NCBI GenBank assembly: GCA_032622095.1
Contig: CP136067.1
Location: 174,254,556 to 174,318,555, forward strand
DNA length: 64,000 nt
DNA from: Siphonodentalium dalli
Lineage: Eukaryota; Mollusca; Scaphopoda; Gadilida; Siphonodentaliidae
Reading direction: 5' to 3'
Shown: positions 44,230 to 54,783 of the stretch, one piece after another
Layout of the letters: each line of letters opens with the position of its first letter
How positions within the stretch are numbered: position 1 is the first letter of the stretch
Program-made: the position numbers and the translations under genes
The notes under the pieces: model-generated
Told to the model about the DNA's origin: nothing
Database searches by the model: none
Seen by the model: the letters and a program-made list of their open reading frames with translations, nothing else

Positions 44230-44720
44230 GGAAATACACTTATTATACCACCATGACTGAAGGAAATTACATGGATTACATGCGTCCGATCCTCCGTCTG
44301 TCCACCCATCCATCCGGGCAGATATCTCAACCACAGATTGTCAGTTCTCAATGATTATAATTTGTTATGGATGTTCACTACTGTGAGGACATGCAGAGTA
44401 TTCAATCGTTTTGTTCAGGTCTTCTGTTCTAGAGTTATTCGTCTTTGTTTAACTGGAAATGTTGCTTTTATGTCGCCCAACAGATATCTCCACCACCTGT
44501 TTTTGGATCTCAATGAAATTTGCTATGTATGTTTGAGGACTTTCAATAAACTGTTCAATCTTTTGGTCCATTCTATGGTTATTCATCTTTGTTTTTGTCC
44601 ATCTGTCTGAGTATTTCAGTCATGGGTTATAGGTATGCCCATACTACTGAGGCGGTATGCCACATGGGGGTGTGCACCGGACCACAGCCTAGATCGTGTT
44701 CTTATTTGAGGTCTTACTCT
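44230..44720. repeat. CATCCATCCGGGCAG tandem-repeat element
   Basis: Contains GCGTCCGATCCTCCGTCTGT, CCACCCATCCATCC and repeated CAGATATCTC-x-ACCAC phrases; ends with CGGTATGCCACATGGGGGTGTGCACCGG, which pairs with the CGGTGCATACGC type ends seen near 10395. Confidence 0.5.
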
Positions 44721-44767
44721 GTTTTTGTATCCTGTTTTATAAACATAGATCTATTATTTTTTTCCAG

Positions 44768-44896
44768 CTGACACTAGACAGGATGAGTGTCAAACAATAC
44801 TAGGGAACATCTGTAGCTATGGCTGTCTGAATGATTTAAGAGAATGCTTCTGCCCAATAGGCCAACAGCTCAGCGCAGATGATATTTCCTGTGAAG
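44768..44896 (+). CDS. Exon 15: divergent EGF module
   Basis: Acceptor TTTTTCCAG and donor GAAG/gtaact; 129 bases, phase 1 to phase 1. Contains QDECQT, NICSYGCLNDLRECFCPIG and ISCE. Six cysteines are kept but the G-[SG]-[FY] motif before the fourth is lost, so the module is shorter in its central loop. Confidence 0.87.
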
Positions 44897-44930
44897 GTAA
44901 CTATGTCCTCTTAGTTCATAGGTTTTACAT

Positions 44931-45569
44931 TAGCCCATTCTATACCAAATGGATTCTCCCATTTAGTTATAAAAGTATACATTGGAATAGTCTATCATAT
45001 GTTTAGAAGGGTGTCCTGAGAAAATGAGCAGATAACAGATATACAAAAAAAATAATATAAGTGTAAAAGGATTCATAATCACTGGTGGGAAATGTTCAGG
45101 TAATAAGTTCAACAAATGACCTATGATTGAACTTATTAATTGAACATTTCCTAAGTAATTACTTGTTAACCCTTTACCAAACAGAAGGGCCCTGTGCCAA
45201 TGCATTCTCTTATATATGCGAGTCGACCATAGGTCGCCTCGCATATATAAGAGAATGCATTGGCTTAACACATTAAAAATTATAAAATTGTTAAAGAATG
45301 TAAGAAAAAATGATAAAAAGTGCCAATGCATCCTCTTATATATGCGAGGTGACCTATGGTCGACTCGCATATATAAGAGAATGCATTGGCACAGGGCATA
45401 ACTGTAACTATCACAATGTGGTCAAGGAGCCGGTTCCAATGATATCCATATTTGTATGGTTCTATTGAGACAGACCGAAGATATTTTAGGCTGTTGAAGC
45501 TTTATTTGGCCGGTTTTGGCCGGTTTGTTGGGTAAAGGGTTAATAAGTAATTAGTATGGAAAGGGTTAA
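44931..45569. mobile_element. TTAA family (CTATACTAAAT type) with nested TTAA element
   Basis: Left end TTAGCCCATTCTATACCAAA, right end AGTATGGAAAGGGTTAA; interrupted at a TTAA by 45166-45543. Confidence 0.75.
45166..45543. mobile_element. TTAA element (ACCCAACA type), complete
   Basis: TTAA flanks, ends CCCTTTACCAAACA and TGTTGGGTAAAGGG, palindromic cores at 45196-45264 and 45322-45390. Nested in 44931-45569. Confidence 0.88.
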
Positions 45570-45894
45570 TTCTGACAATAAGCTGACAAAGATAATATTA
45601 TCTGTTTAGTATGGGTAGGGGTGTTCCTTCGTATGCATCTAGTTTGCATAGTCAATCCAATCCTTTCCATGTCGTTCATCAAAATATATGATTATGTGCT
45701 AACTAAATCTTATCCCACTGGTCAAGAAGTAAAATGCCAATTTCAAGGGGTAGATAGCTTGGAAAATGGAAGGAATTTATCGAATAAAATGATTATTACT
45801 TTCTAGAATTGTTAGAAGGAAAAAAATTGTAATAATAATTATAATAATAATAACAATATACATCCATATTAAAAATATGGAAGTATAATAATAA

Positions 45895-46303
45895 TTGATT
45901 GATTTATTACACACATTCTACAGGTACCCTGTTTCAATGCAATTATTACCCTGATGAGCCTGAACACTTACGAACCATCTACTGCTCCCCGAAGACATGG
46001 GGAGGTACAGCCACAATGTGGCTAGCATACTGACAAGATCTTTCACTACTCATAATCAGTTACCCTTTTAAATGCATGGTTGGTGTGAAGTAGACATAGT
46101 ACGAGCGACCTTGCTCAAAGGTCACAACTTGGCTCAAAATTTTAAAAGCGTACAGTCTGACAATTGCACGCCGATCAATTCGGCCAAGCCACTTCTGTGT
46201 GAAACTCACATTAGACCAGCGGCGGGCTGTGAGCTCATCTCGATGTGTTGACAGCGAAAGACAAATCTGGTGCTCTAACCACTGGACCACAGAGCTCCAC
46301 TAC
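45895..46303 (-). mobile_element. tRNA-derived SINE, minus strand
   Basis: On the minus strand from 46303 the head reads GCTCTGTGGTCCAGTGGTTA followed by GAGCACCAG, resembling a tRNA A box (TGGTCCAGTGG), with a weak B-box-like CATCGAGATGAGC about 45 bases on. The 3' end is TGTAATAAATCAATCAAT, a simple-repeat tail typical of SINEs. Confidence 0.6.
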
Positions 46304-46520
46304 TACAGTAATGCCCTAAATAATTGACTCCTTAACCACAACAGAATTATGGGTAATTTTTCAGGATTTAGTCGGAAATATGGCTTCTTGCCATTCATCG
46401 GAAAGCTCTCAGTGAGAGCTTTCCGATGAATAGCAACAAGCCATATTTCCGACTAAATCCTGAAAAATTACCCATAATTCTGCTGTGAATAAGGAGTTGA
46501 TTATTTAGGGCATTACTGTA
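46304..46520. mobile_element. CAGTAATGC hairpin MITE, full
   Basis: TA flanks, CAGTAATGCCCTAAATAATT with GGGCATTACTG; arms about 100 bases, nearly perfect. It lies 88 bases before exon 16. Confidence 0.9.
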
Positions 46521-46607
46521 TAATAAGTCTTCCTTAATATATATAAGTATTTTCTTCAGTTGCCTGAGAACAAAGATATATATTTCTAATTGTCAATTTT
46601 CCCTCAG

Positions 46608-46727
46608 ATATCAATGAGTGTGATATAGAAACAACATGTTCACACATCTGTGAGAACCATTCACCTGGATTTCAATGCAGCTGTAGACCAGGTTACAAAC
46701 TCGGCAGGGATTCCAGATCATGTGAAG
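46608..46727 (+). CDS. Exon 16: calcium-binding EGF module
   Basis: Acceptor TTTTCCCTCAG and donor GAAG/gtaatt; 120 bases, phase 1 to phase 1. Contains [30 protein letters not shown] and SCE. The intron sequence after it resembles that after exon 20, suggesting the two arose by duplication. Confidence 0.94.
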
Positions 46728-46774
46728 GTAATTTTAAGCAAAATTTCTTGTTTAAATCCATATAACATTATTGT

Positions 46775-46793
46775 GGGGGGGGGGGGGGGGGGG
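46775..46793. repeat. Poly-G run (19)
   Basis: Nineteen consecutive G, 48 bases after the donor of exon 16. Confidence 0.95.
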
Positions 46794-46839
46794 TGGCATA
46801 GGACAAGACAGAGTGCTATCAATCTCTTACATTTGAATA

Positions 46840-47110
46840 ACCAGTTCTACCTCCACATTGGCTAATTCCAAGTCTAATGTCAGTTGCCTGTGGACATAAC
46901 TTCTCAACCAGATAGCTGTAAAAAGTTTATAGATTCTATGTGATTTATTTTGTCCAAAATCAAGTATGACCGATCCATTTTTACTGAATTTGTGTCACAA
47001 TCAATCACGTATAACAAATTTTTTAACATGATAAATCACAGTAATTAATTGGATATCTGAACTGGAAAATGGGTCTTTCGATCTCAATTCACACTTGGTT
47101 GTCCGAACTA
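46840..47110. repeat. Intronic sequence shared with 55575-55860
   Basis: TACCTCCACATTGGCTAATTCC, CATGTGATTTATTTTGTCC-type blocks, AAGTATGACCGAT and GAAAATGGGTCTTTCGATCTCAA occur in the same order and orientation after exon 20. It could be a duplicated intron or a dispersed repeat. Confidence 0.65.
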
Positions 47111-47149
47111 AAAAAATAGCACTTTTATATATATAATTTTCAGGTATTC

Positions 47150-47505
47150 AATCAATCAATCAATCTTTATTGGAAAAAGTCCATGTTAAAACATGTTTGC
47201 GTTATTCAAATACAGACAAATAAATAAATTTTTAACATGTATGTGGAGCATAACAAATATAATATACATGTAGACTGCATGTAGCTGTATGTAGACATAC
47301 AGAATTACTATCCAACAAGAATGAGCTCATATTAGTTTATAGTGTCCTTATCTACTTTCATCTTTCGTAATTCAAAGGCATGTTTAATAAAATCATAGAT
47401 ATGTTTTGTATCCCATATGTTGTTGGATTTAAAATAGATTCAATTGATATATCCTCCGCACTATTATATATAGATTCATAATTTTCCCTCAAGCTATTGT
47501 ATAGT
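47150..47505 (-). mobile_element. Probable LINE 3' end, minus strand
   Basis: The + strand begins CAATCAATCAATCAATCTTT and ATTGGAAAAAGTCC, which on the minus strand is a 3' UTR ending CAATAAAGATTGATTGATTG, the usual tail of animal non-LTR elements. No protein recognised. It is interrupted at 47506 by the MULE-like element. Confidence 0.5.
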
Positions 47506-48879
47506 TAGTCCAAGTCTTCTTGTACTAAAACCAGCTAAGATATTGGGATGGCGATTTGCTGTTTTTAGTCCAAGCCCGCTTGTATACCATTCCTATCACA
47601 CGAGTTACGCCCACGATCTGTGGCGGGAATTTGTGGTGTATTTTACTCGATTTACCTAGCAAATCAATACATGATGCTGTATACATCGGAAAGGCTTACA
47701 TCTTATGATCATAATGGTGTATAATAATCTAACTTTAATGTTAAATTACACATAGAATATTCCGGTTGATTGCCACAAACATCGATTTGTCTCTCTGTTT
47801 GTTTACGTTTTAACCGAAAGCCGAAGTGGTCCATATAAGTTCGGCATAATCCGCTGTTTGTTCTGGGAATTCTACTTTCCGTTTCTATATATAGCGCGGG
47901 TTTTCCGAAAAGAAATGGCGAAAACCGATCGCCCGAAAGTCCAGTTTTCTATGTGCTTTTTTTGCAGAACAATTCCCGCACTAAAAACTTAATGACATAA
48001 TGGAGGATCAGAACGGTAGTTTTGTTGACAATTTTCGCAAGCAACTTGTCAAAATTGGAGCAAATTAGAACTCTTGTGTCTGGCTTGCCATGCGTGTGAT
48101 GTGCATTTTGACATCTGTGTTGATAAAATAATCGGAGAACCGAATCACACAGTTACGAAATATAGTTCTTCCGTTTTAGTGGGACTTTTCAAACTTAAGG
48201 TTAAAAATTTATACAAATTTGATTTGATTTTTTGTGTGCTTAACCAGAGCAGTATATTGCCCTGTTCGCTTAGTATATATCTTAATTTCGCGGAAGTCCA
48301 CCAAATATGGGTGAAATGTAGCACCATATAAGGCATATTATATCTAATGCTCGTAACTTGTGTTTACACTGTTTTAAACGTTGAGAGGGTTCTAATTCCC
48401 GTAATTTATTTAGTGTATTACATTTATATCTCCAATGTTTAATTAATCTATTTATTATTTTATTTATTGACATACATAATTACGATTACAATGGAGAATT
48501 CATCGTAATTTGCGCTGTTGTCCAAAATCTACGGAATATTTTCAACGGAAAATGCCGAACACAGTTCGCGAGGTCAACCGAGTTCGCATACTTTAAAAAA
48601 ATTGTAAACATTGAGGTAAATGTCTCTTTTCGCATTAAATTACCGTTTTAAATTCACAACTGATGTGGGGTTTCAGATAAAATAGCATGTCTTCTGCGGA
48701 AAATATCCGTTTATTGTCGCAATTGTGATATTTTATTTCATATAATTGTGGTTTTATTTGAGCGGGTCACTAACGCTTAAGCTCTGTCATAAGAGAGCAT
48801 ATAGGACGGGCTTGGACTAAAAACAGCAAATCGCCATCCCAATATCTTAGCTGGTTTTAGTACAAGAAGACTTGGACTA
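47506..48879. mobile_element. MULE-like element: 73-bp perfect TIRs, 9-bp target duplication
   Basis: Starts TAGTCCAAGTCTTCTTGTAC and ends with its exact reverse complement; the match is perfect for 73 bases. TTGTATAGT is duplicated on both sides (47497-47505 and 48880-48888). Long TIRs with a 9-bp duplication fit Mutator-like elements. The TIR itself contains two direct copies of TAGTCCAAGCC-type sequence, at its outer and inner edges. 1374 bases, no intact transposase. Confidence 0.9.
48000..48331 (+). pseudogene. Short open frames inside the MULE-like element
   Basis: An ATG at 48000 gives MEDQNGSFVDNFRKQLVKIG before a stop. A +2 frame shift near 48050 would continue into WSKLELLCLACHACDVHF with a C-x-x-C-x-x-C cluster, which stays open to about 48331. 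This might be the start of a decayed element protein. I do not recognise a family. Confidence 0.25.
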
Positions 48880-49047
48880 TTGTATAGTGTACATATGTGA
48901 ATAAAATGTTCTTCATTTTGCACTTTTTTTTCTTCTCAATTTGGACATTAACATTCATCATAATCTTTTATTGGTTTATAATATCTTCCAACCTCGTTCA
49001 TAACAAAATCTAATAAACACTTTTGTGAATTCTTCATTTTTTTTTAG

Positions 49048-49290
49048 CCTGTCCATCAGCAACATGGGGCCAAAGTTGTTCAAACATCTGCAATTGTCAG
49101 AACGAACAAAAATGTGATCCTGAAATCGGATGTATATGCTTACCTGGGTGGACAGGGACTCGGTGTGATACTAATGTCAACGAATGCTTATCAAGTCCTT
49201 GTGAAGAATATGAGCGGTGTGAAGATAGTGATGGATCATTTGCCTGTTTGTGTGAAAACGGCTATCAGAAAGTGAACGGAACTTGTGAAG
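49048..49290 (+). CDS. Exon 17: double module (WG-type EGF plus cbEGF)
   Basis: Acceptor TTTTTTTTAG and donor GAAG/gtaatc; 243 bases, phase 1 to phase 1. The first module reads ATWGQSCSNICNC, GCICLPGWTGTRC, like MEGF/laminin-type EGF. The second reads NVNECLSSPCEEY, FACLCENGY. Exon 22 has the same double design and is its closest relative in the window. Confidence 0.94.
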
Positions 49291-49310
49291 GTAATCATTA
49301 ACCTTTTCTT

Positions 49311-49575
49311 TGACCCTTTCATGACGGGTTATGCGCTGGTACAGCATTAAAGATCCTGTGCCAGTGCATTCTCTTGTATATACGAGTCTCCCATAGGGAG
49401 CCTCGCATATATAAGAGAAAGCATTGGCTTACAATGTCAAGGTAAATATTGTTAGGTTAATGCATTCTCTTATATATGCGCAGCTCGATCCTATGGGAGA
49501 CTCGCATATATAAGAGAATGTATTGGCACATGGTTTTCACAAAATTTCAGAAACCTCCAGTCATGAAAGAGTTAA
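49311..49575. mobile_element. TTAA family (CATGATGGGAGC type), near complete
   Basis: Ends CCCTTTCATGACGGG and CAGTCATGAAAGAGTTAA with two diverged cores. The left TTAA has become TTGA. Confidence 0.75.
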
Positions 49576-49619
49576 CCTTTTCTTTACTAAATAGATTCTC
49601 CCATTCAGTTATATAAGTA

Positions 49620-49836
49620 TACAGTAATGCTCTAATTAATCGACCTCTTAACCACAGCAGAATTATGGGTAACTTTTCAGGATTTAGTCGGAAATATGGC
49701 TTGTTGCCATTCATCGGAAAGCTCTCCCCGAGAGCTTTCAGATGAATGGCAGCAAGCCATATTTCCGACTAAATCCTGAAAAGTTATCCACAATTCTGCT
49801 GTGGTTAAGAGGTCGATTAATTAGAGCAGTACTGTA
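49620..49836. mobile_element. CAGTAATGC hairpin MITE, full
   Basis: CAGTAATGCTCTAATTAATC with GATTAATTAGAGCAGTACTG; TA flanks. Confidence 0.88.
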
Positions 49837-50356
49837 CATCGGAATGGTATAGTATTCATCTTGGGGGATGTTCATGAAATATAAGCAGACGACAGATTAT
49901 ACAAGCGCCGAAGGATTTCTATCCATTTGTGGTAAATGTTGAGCTCAGAAGATCATGTGTGAATATCAAGCCTTGTAATAGTGTGTCTGTCACCCTCTGG
50001 CAGTTCTCCTCATGAAGAGGATGCTATTGCGCTCGTGTCTGGCAGCGCCCGCAATTTCAATTTCCGTGGTCCCGTCTTTTTTCATAGTGGAAACCGGCGT
50101 TTTAGTGTGAATTTCTGGCCGGATTGTATTCTCACCTGAAACTCCGAAACGCACCACATTTTGAAAATAAAATAAATAATCATGGTTTTCCTGTCAATGT
50201 TCCTATCATGGACGTTAAAACAATATTTTCGTTATGAGACTGAGAACAGTGATGGCAAAACAATCATCACGAAATCTTAATGTAATTCATGCGCCAAGCA
50301 TTTGGACCGCATTTGAAAAAAAAACTTACCGGTAAAGCCTTAAAATAGTTTGACGA

Positions 50357-50462
50357 AGAGCTTTCCGATGAATGGCAACAAGCCATATTTCCAACTAAAT
50401 CATGAAAAATTACCCATAATTCTGCTGTGGTTAAGGAGTGAATTATTTAGGGCATTACTGTA
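50357..50462. mobile_element. CAGTAATGC MITE, right arm only
   Basis: Begins GAGCTTTCCGATGAATGGC and ends GGGCATTACTG. Confidence 0.85.
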
Positions 50463-50585
50463 TTTGTCAATGATAGTTTAGTATAGAAAGGGTTAAAACC
50501 AATTTGCTTTCTAAGTTAGTTAATTAGGTCACCAAAATACCCATTAATCAGCCTGAAAATACCTTGAATTCTACAATATAGGGTC

Positions 50586-51020
50586 TTAACGCTTCTATGA
50601 CAGGAGCATCCTGAGACTTTGCGAAAACCCTGTTCCAATGCATTCTCTTATATACAGTAATGCTCTAAGTAATCGACTTCTTAGCCACAGCAGAATTATG
50701 GGTAACTTTTCAGGATTTAGTTGGAAATATGGCTTGTTGCCATTCATCGGAAAGCTCTCGGAAAGCTCTCGGGGAGAGCTTTCCGATGAATGGCAACAAG
50801 CCATATTTCCGACTAAATCCTGAAAAGTTACCCATAATTACTTGGAGCATTACTGTATGCTAGTCTTCAGGAGCCTCAATATATAAGAGAATACAGTGGC
50901 CTAACAATATTTACCTTGACCTTGTAAGCCAGTGCATTCTCTTATATATGCGAGGCTCCCTATCACTGGCACATTATCTTTAATGCTGCACTAGTGCAGC
51001 TCCCGTCATGAAAGGGTTAA
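50586..51020. mobile_element. TTAA family (CATGATGGGAGC type) with nested MITE
   Basis: TTAACGCTTCTATGACAGGAGC to GCTCCCGTCATGAAAGGGTTAA. The first palindromic core is interrupted within TTATATA by the hairpin MITE at 50653-50857. Confidence 0.8.
50653..50857. mobile_element. CAGTAATGC hairpin MITE inserted in a TTAA element
   Basis: CAGTAATGCTCTAAGTAATC with TTACTTGGAGCATTACTG; the inner GGAAAGCTCTC is doubled and the right arm has a small deletion. Confidence 0.85.
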
Positions 51021-51110
51021 CTAAATTCTATCTTCGGAAGTATTTTTCAGGAAAAGATGCCACATCTTTGATAACCGCACAATAGTTTTCCAAAAACTTT
51101 CTATTTATAG

Positions 51111-51236
51111 ACATAGATGAATGTAATCTTAGATCGGCTCACCAGTGCTCACATAACTGCCAGAATTACCCAGGTGGATACTATTGTCAGTGCCGGAGTG
51201 GATACATACTCAACGCTGATGGCTTCGCATGTGATG
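51111..51236 (+). CDS. Exon 18: calcium-binding EGF module
   Basis: Acceptor CTATTTATAG and donor GATG/gtgagt; 126 bases, phase 1 to phase 1. Contains DIDECNLRSAHQCSHNC, GGYYCQCRSGY and ACDG; complete six-cysteine pattern. Confidence 0.94.
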
Positions 51237-51552
51237 GTGAGTACATATATAATTTTAAATTTTTGTCAGATTTTTTAAGTTCTTAAGCATATTTTCTGTA
51301 CTTTCATGTCCATATTGAATGCAACATTGAGATTTCCCTATAGTCTGACCATCCCATGTACATATCCAGTTATTTGTCTTTATAAGCATTTCCATTACAT
51401 TCTTGTCATATTTTGGTATCTTAGGTATGGTAAGAGTATACATATCCATGCACCCTTCTAAGGTATTACAAGTTGTTGTGCGCACTTCTAAGGCATTGCC
51501 AATGATGCACAAACTTTGCTATAATGTCTTCATTGGAAACTGGCTAATTATA

Positions 51553-51770
51553 TACAGTAATGCTCTAAATAATCGACTCCTTAACCACAGCATAATTATG
51601 GGTAACTTTTCAGGATTTAGTCCGAAATATGGCTTGTTGCCATTCATCGGAAAGCTCTCACAGAGCTTTCCAATGAATGCAACAAGCCATATATATTTCC
51701 GACTAAATCCTGAAAAGTTACCCATAATTCTGCTGTGGTTAAGGAGTCGATTATTTAGAGCATTACTGTA
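51553..51770. mobile_element. CAGTAATGC hairpin MITE, full
   Basis: CAGTAATGCTCTAAATAATC with GATTATTTAGAGCATTACTG; a 4-base TATA expansion in the right arm. Confidence 0.9.
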
Positions 51771-52005
51771 TGTCAGCACTGGGTATCCCCAACATTATTT
51801 CTACTATAGTACTGCCATGTCATGTATCTGTCTAAGATTCTAACAGCAAAACGAAATGTGCCGGAAAAGCTTTTCAAAATTGGATATAAGGATGTTAAAT
51901 CTGTCATTCTCAAGGTGGAAACTAATACAATTTCCAAAAAATGAACAATTTTCCATAATTTCTGCAAGAGAAAGTTACTGCAGGAAGCTTCACTTCACTT
52001 CTGTT

Positions 52006-52259
52006 CAAGCCTTGAAATAGTGTGTCTGTCATTTGCAGATTGAGGTCCCCAGAGGGTGAATTTAGTGATGCTACCCCGCATAGCGGGCTAGCATCACCAA
52101 ATTCACCCTCTGGGGACCTCATTCTGCTTACACCTCAGCAGAATGAGGTTCCCAGAGGGTGAATTTGGTGATGCTAGCCTGCTATGCGGGGTAGCATCAC
52201 TAAATTCACCCTCTGGGGACCTCATTCTGCAAATGACAGACACACTATTTCAAGACTTG
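52006..52259. repeat. GAATGAGG fold-back family, full double hairpin
   Basis: Ends CAAGCCTTGAAATAGTGTGT and ACACACTATTTCAAGACTTG; two hairpins with loops CATAGCGGGC and GCTATGCGGG. Confidence 0.88.
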
Positions 52260-52668
52260 CTTCTGTTATTATTTCACTTCATTCTGCTTTACCTGGTTTG
52301 TGAATTCCGCGAAATTGGAACAACCCAACCCGGAAGTTTTCATATCGATGGTGAAAACATGCTGCTTTTGGTCGAGATATCATACAAAAATAAGAAATAT
52401 GAACACGTTCAGTGGTTTCCGTGATAGACGGTTTGACAATAATGGCCAACAAAATGGGGGAGGTGGCCATTACATTACATATCTCTAGTATATCAATTTA
52501 GAGTCCATATGCAGGATTGTATAGTAGTAGTCATTCATCACTGTGATTTGGAATACAAAACTAAATAAAATCCTCTCTCCCGCACTGATCTGGAAAAAAA
52601 AATATTGCTTGAGAAACACTGAATTAATTCTGGATGGCCTAATAACTAACATTCTACTCTTTTAACAG

Positions 52669-52797
52669 ATATCAATGAATGTGATGGTGGATCCAGCACA
52701 ATATGTGAACACATCTGTGTTAACATGCTGGGTACAGTTAACTGTTTGTGTTTTGATGGCTACACACTCAAGGATGATAGAGTCAACTGTACAAAGG
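52669..52797 (+). CDS. Exon 19: calcium-binding EGF module
   Basis: Acceptor CTTTTAACAG and donor AAAG/gtaaga; 129 bases, phase 1 to phase 1. Contains DINECDGGSSTICEHICVN, VNCLCFDGYTL and NCTK. Its 3' half and donor are copied four more times in the following intron (52878-53400). Confidence 0.94.
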
Positions 52798-53420
52798 GTA
52801 AGAATTTATTATGCTCCCATAGGGAGCCTCGCATATATAAGAGAATGCACTGGCTAACAAGGTCAAGATAAGGTATGGTTAACTGTTTGTGTTATGTAGA
52901 CTACACCCTCAAGGATGATAGTGTCAACTGTACAAAGGGTAAGGATGTTTTATCCTCCCATAGGGAGCCTCGCTTATATATAAGAGAATGCACTGGCTAA
53001 CAAGGTCAAGATAAGGTATGGTTAACTGTTTGTGTTATGTAGGCTACACCCTCAAGGATGATAGTGTCAACTGTACAAAGGGTAAGGATGTTTTATCCTC
53101 CCATAGGGAGCCTCGCTTATATAAGAGAATTATGCACTGGCTAACAAGGTCATGCAAGATAAGGTATGGTTACCTGTTTGTGTTATGAAGGCTACATGCT
53201 CAAGGATGATAGTCAACTGTACAAAGGGTAAGGATTTTTTATCCTCGCATATATAAGATAATACACTGTCTTACAAGATAAGGTATGGTTAACTGTTTGT
53301 GTTTTGAAGGCTACACACTCAAGGATGATAGAGTCAACTGTACAAAGGGTAAGGATTTATTATCCTCCCATAGGGAGCCTCACATATATAAGAGAATGCA
53401 ATGGCTTACAACGTCAAGAT
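52737..53420. repeat. Tandem array of exon 19 3' end plus repeat fragment
   Basis: GTTAACTGTTTGTG starts at 52737 (inside exon 19), 52878, 53021, 53169 (as GTTACCTG) and 53288. Each unit carries the exon end AAGGATGATAG through AACTGTACAAAGG, the donor gtaag, then CCCATAGGGAGCCTCGC-type sequence from a palindromic-core element and GGCTAACAAGGTCAAGATAA. Period 119-148 bases. Confidence 0.93.
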
Positions 53421-53963
53421 AAATATTATTAGGCCAATGCAGCGCATTCTCTTACATATGCGACACTCCTTATGTGAGAATTGCATACATTTTTTCTCAG
53501 ATAACTAATCGCTGAACAAACGTTATGATTTTATCAACAAACAAGATAGCCAGGGCACCGGAGTAGGGGGTATGTGGGGGCAACTCAGGGGGCATGCAGG
53601 GGCAGTTGCCCCCTTGCTTTCAACCACGAGGGACGAAGGTGCCCTTTTCATAGTCAAATCAGCTTGGGCAAATAATTATTTCATCTTATTCCAGAGTGCT
53701 AGGCCAGTGGGATATATTACTTAATCAATTATGGTATCTAATAATCAATTAAATCATCTTTAAATGTATAAAATTAAAATGTTTGAACATAGAAGTGCCA
53801 CCTAGGAGTGACTGTACAGGGTACATACTGGTGCTTGCAACCCTTGAATGTGTTTGAATTTGATTTCATTTTTTCCAGCCCTGGAAACTTTTGAAAAAAC
53901 AAGGTTTTTAGTACTAAGTAGGGTCCTTGAAAATTGCTGGAAAATTATCAACGGCAGTTTTAA

Positions 53964-54783
53964 AGGGACGGGCGTCCTTCATTTTAGTTTATAATATAGA
54001 AATAAAATATCAAATTATGATAATTTCCTCAAGAATATACTAAAAGTATAGCATAATGGTGATATGAATGCGATATTATTCACAAACATGCATTTTGTCT
54101 GAGAAAATACAGATCGACTGTTGTTTATTTTCTCGCAAAAAGCGCAATGGATTGTTTATAAGGAGAGTCACGATATTGCGCCATTTCCTTATTTAGAATC
54201 GTGCGCTTTATACGTCGGTTGTAAAATAATTTGTATAATTTGGTGCATCTACAACTTACAGCTCACAATACTTCTCATATTATTATTCCTTCTTTGGTAT
54301 GTATTACCATATATAGGTTAGGAGAAAATACTAACTGGATTGAAAAATGTTCATCTCTTTGCAAGAACAATTACATTTATATGTACAAGTTTTCTATCTA
54401 ATCATTTCCCAATCATGAAGTTGCGTGGAATGGCTTGATTTTGAACTGACAGCAGGTAGAATGGGTCGATTAAAATGTGATTGTTGATTGCGCCAATAAT
54501 TTTATCTATGCCTTCCACAGCGCAATGGAACATTTTCATTGGATGATATGGTAGTTCCAAGTGTTTGTCTATAAACAATCGATTCGGTAACGTTTTTGAT
54601 TTTTGTTTACATAACCAAGGATACAAACATGACAATAACATGGAATGTACCCAGATGTACCCAATATTTATGATTGGCATAAGAACAACATCTGTCTGTT
54701 ATATAATATTTTTTCTCTTTATGGCGTTTTAGTGGATGTGACTTTTTTAACGCCTATACCCACAGCGAAGGCCACCCGTATCT
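53964..54783. mobile_element. TTAA-flanked element with ACGGGCG ends, diverged relative
   Basis: TTAA at 53960-53963 and 54784-54787; ends AGGGACGGGCG and CCACCCGTATCT. Its right part (CTTTATGGCGTTTTAGTGGATGTGA) recalls the right part of 783-1449. Confidence 0.6.

Larger units (their letters stand above)
49572..50496. mobile_element. TTAA family (CTATACTAAAT type) with several nested insertions
   Basis: Left end TTAACCTTTTCTTTACTAAA, right end TTAGTATAGAAAGGGTTAA. Inside are a full CAGTAATGC MITE (49620-49836), a fragment of the GAATGAGG family (about 49970-50005), unassigned sequence (50005-50335) and a MITE right arm (50357-50462). Confidence 0.65.

Noticed and set aside
45924-46004. Possible 81-nt phase 1/1 exon (CAG before GTACCC, donor GGAG/gtacag)
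   Set aside because: It lies inside the minus-strand SINE (45895-46303) and gives no EGF cysteine pattern, so the splice signals are probably accidental.
51403-51843. 146-codon frame and similar frames at other hairpin MITEs
   Set aside because: The same peptide recurs at many MITE copies because the DNA is repeated; no protein family and no codon constraint visible.
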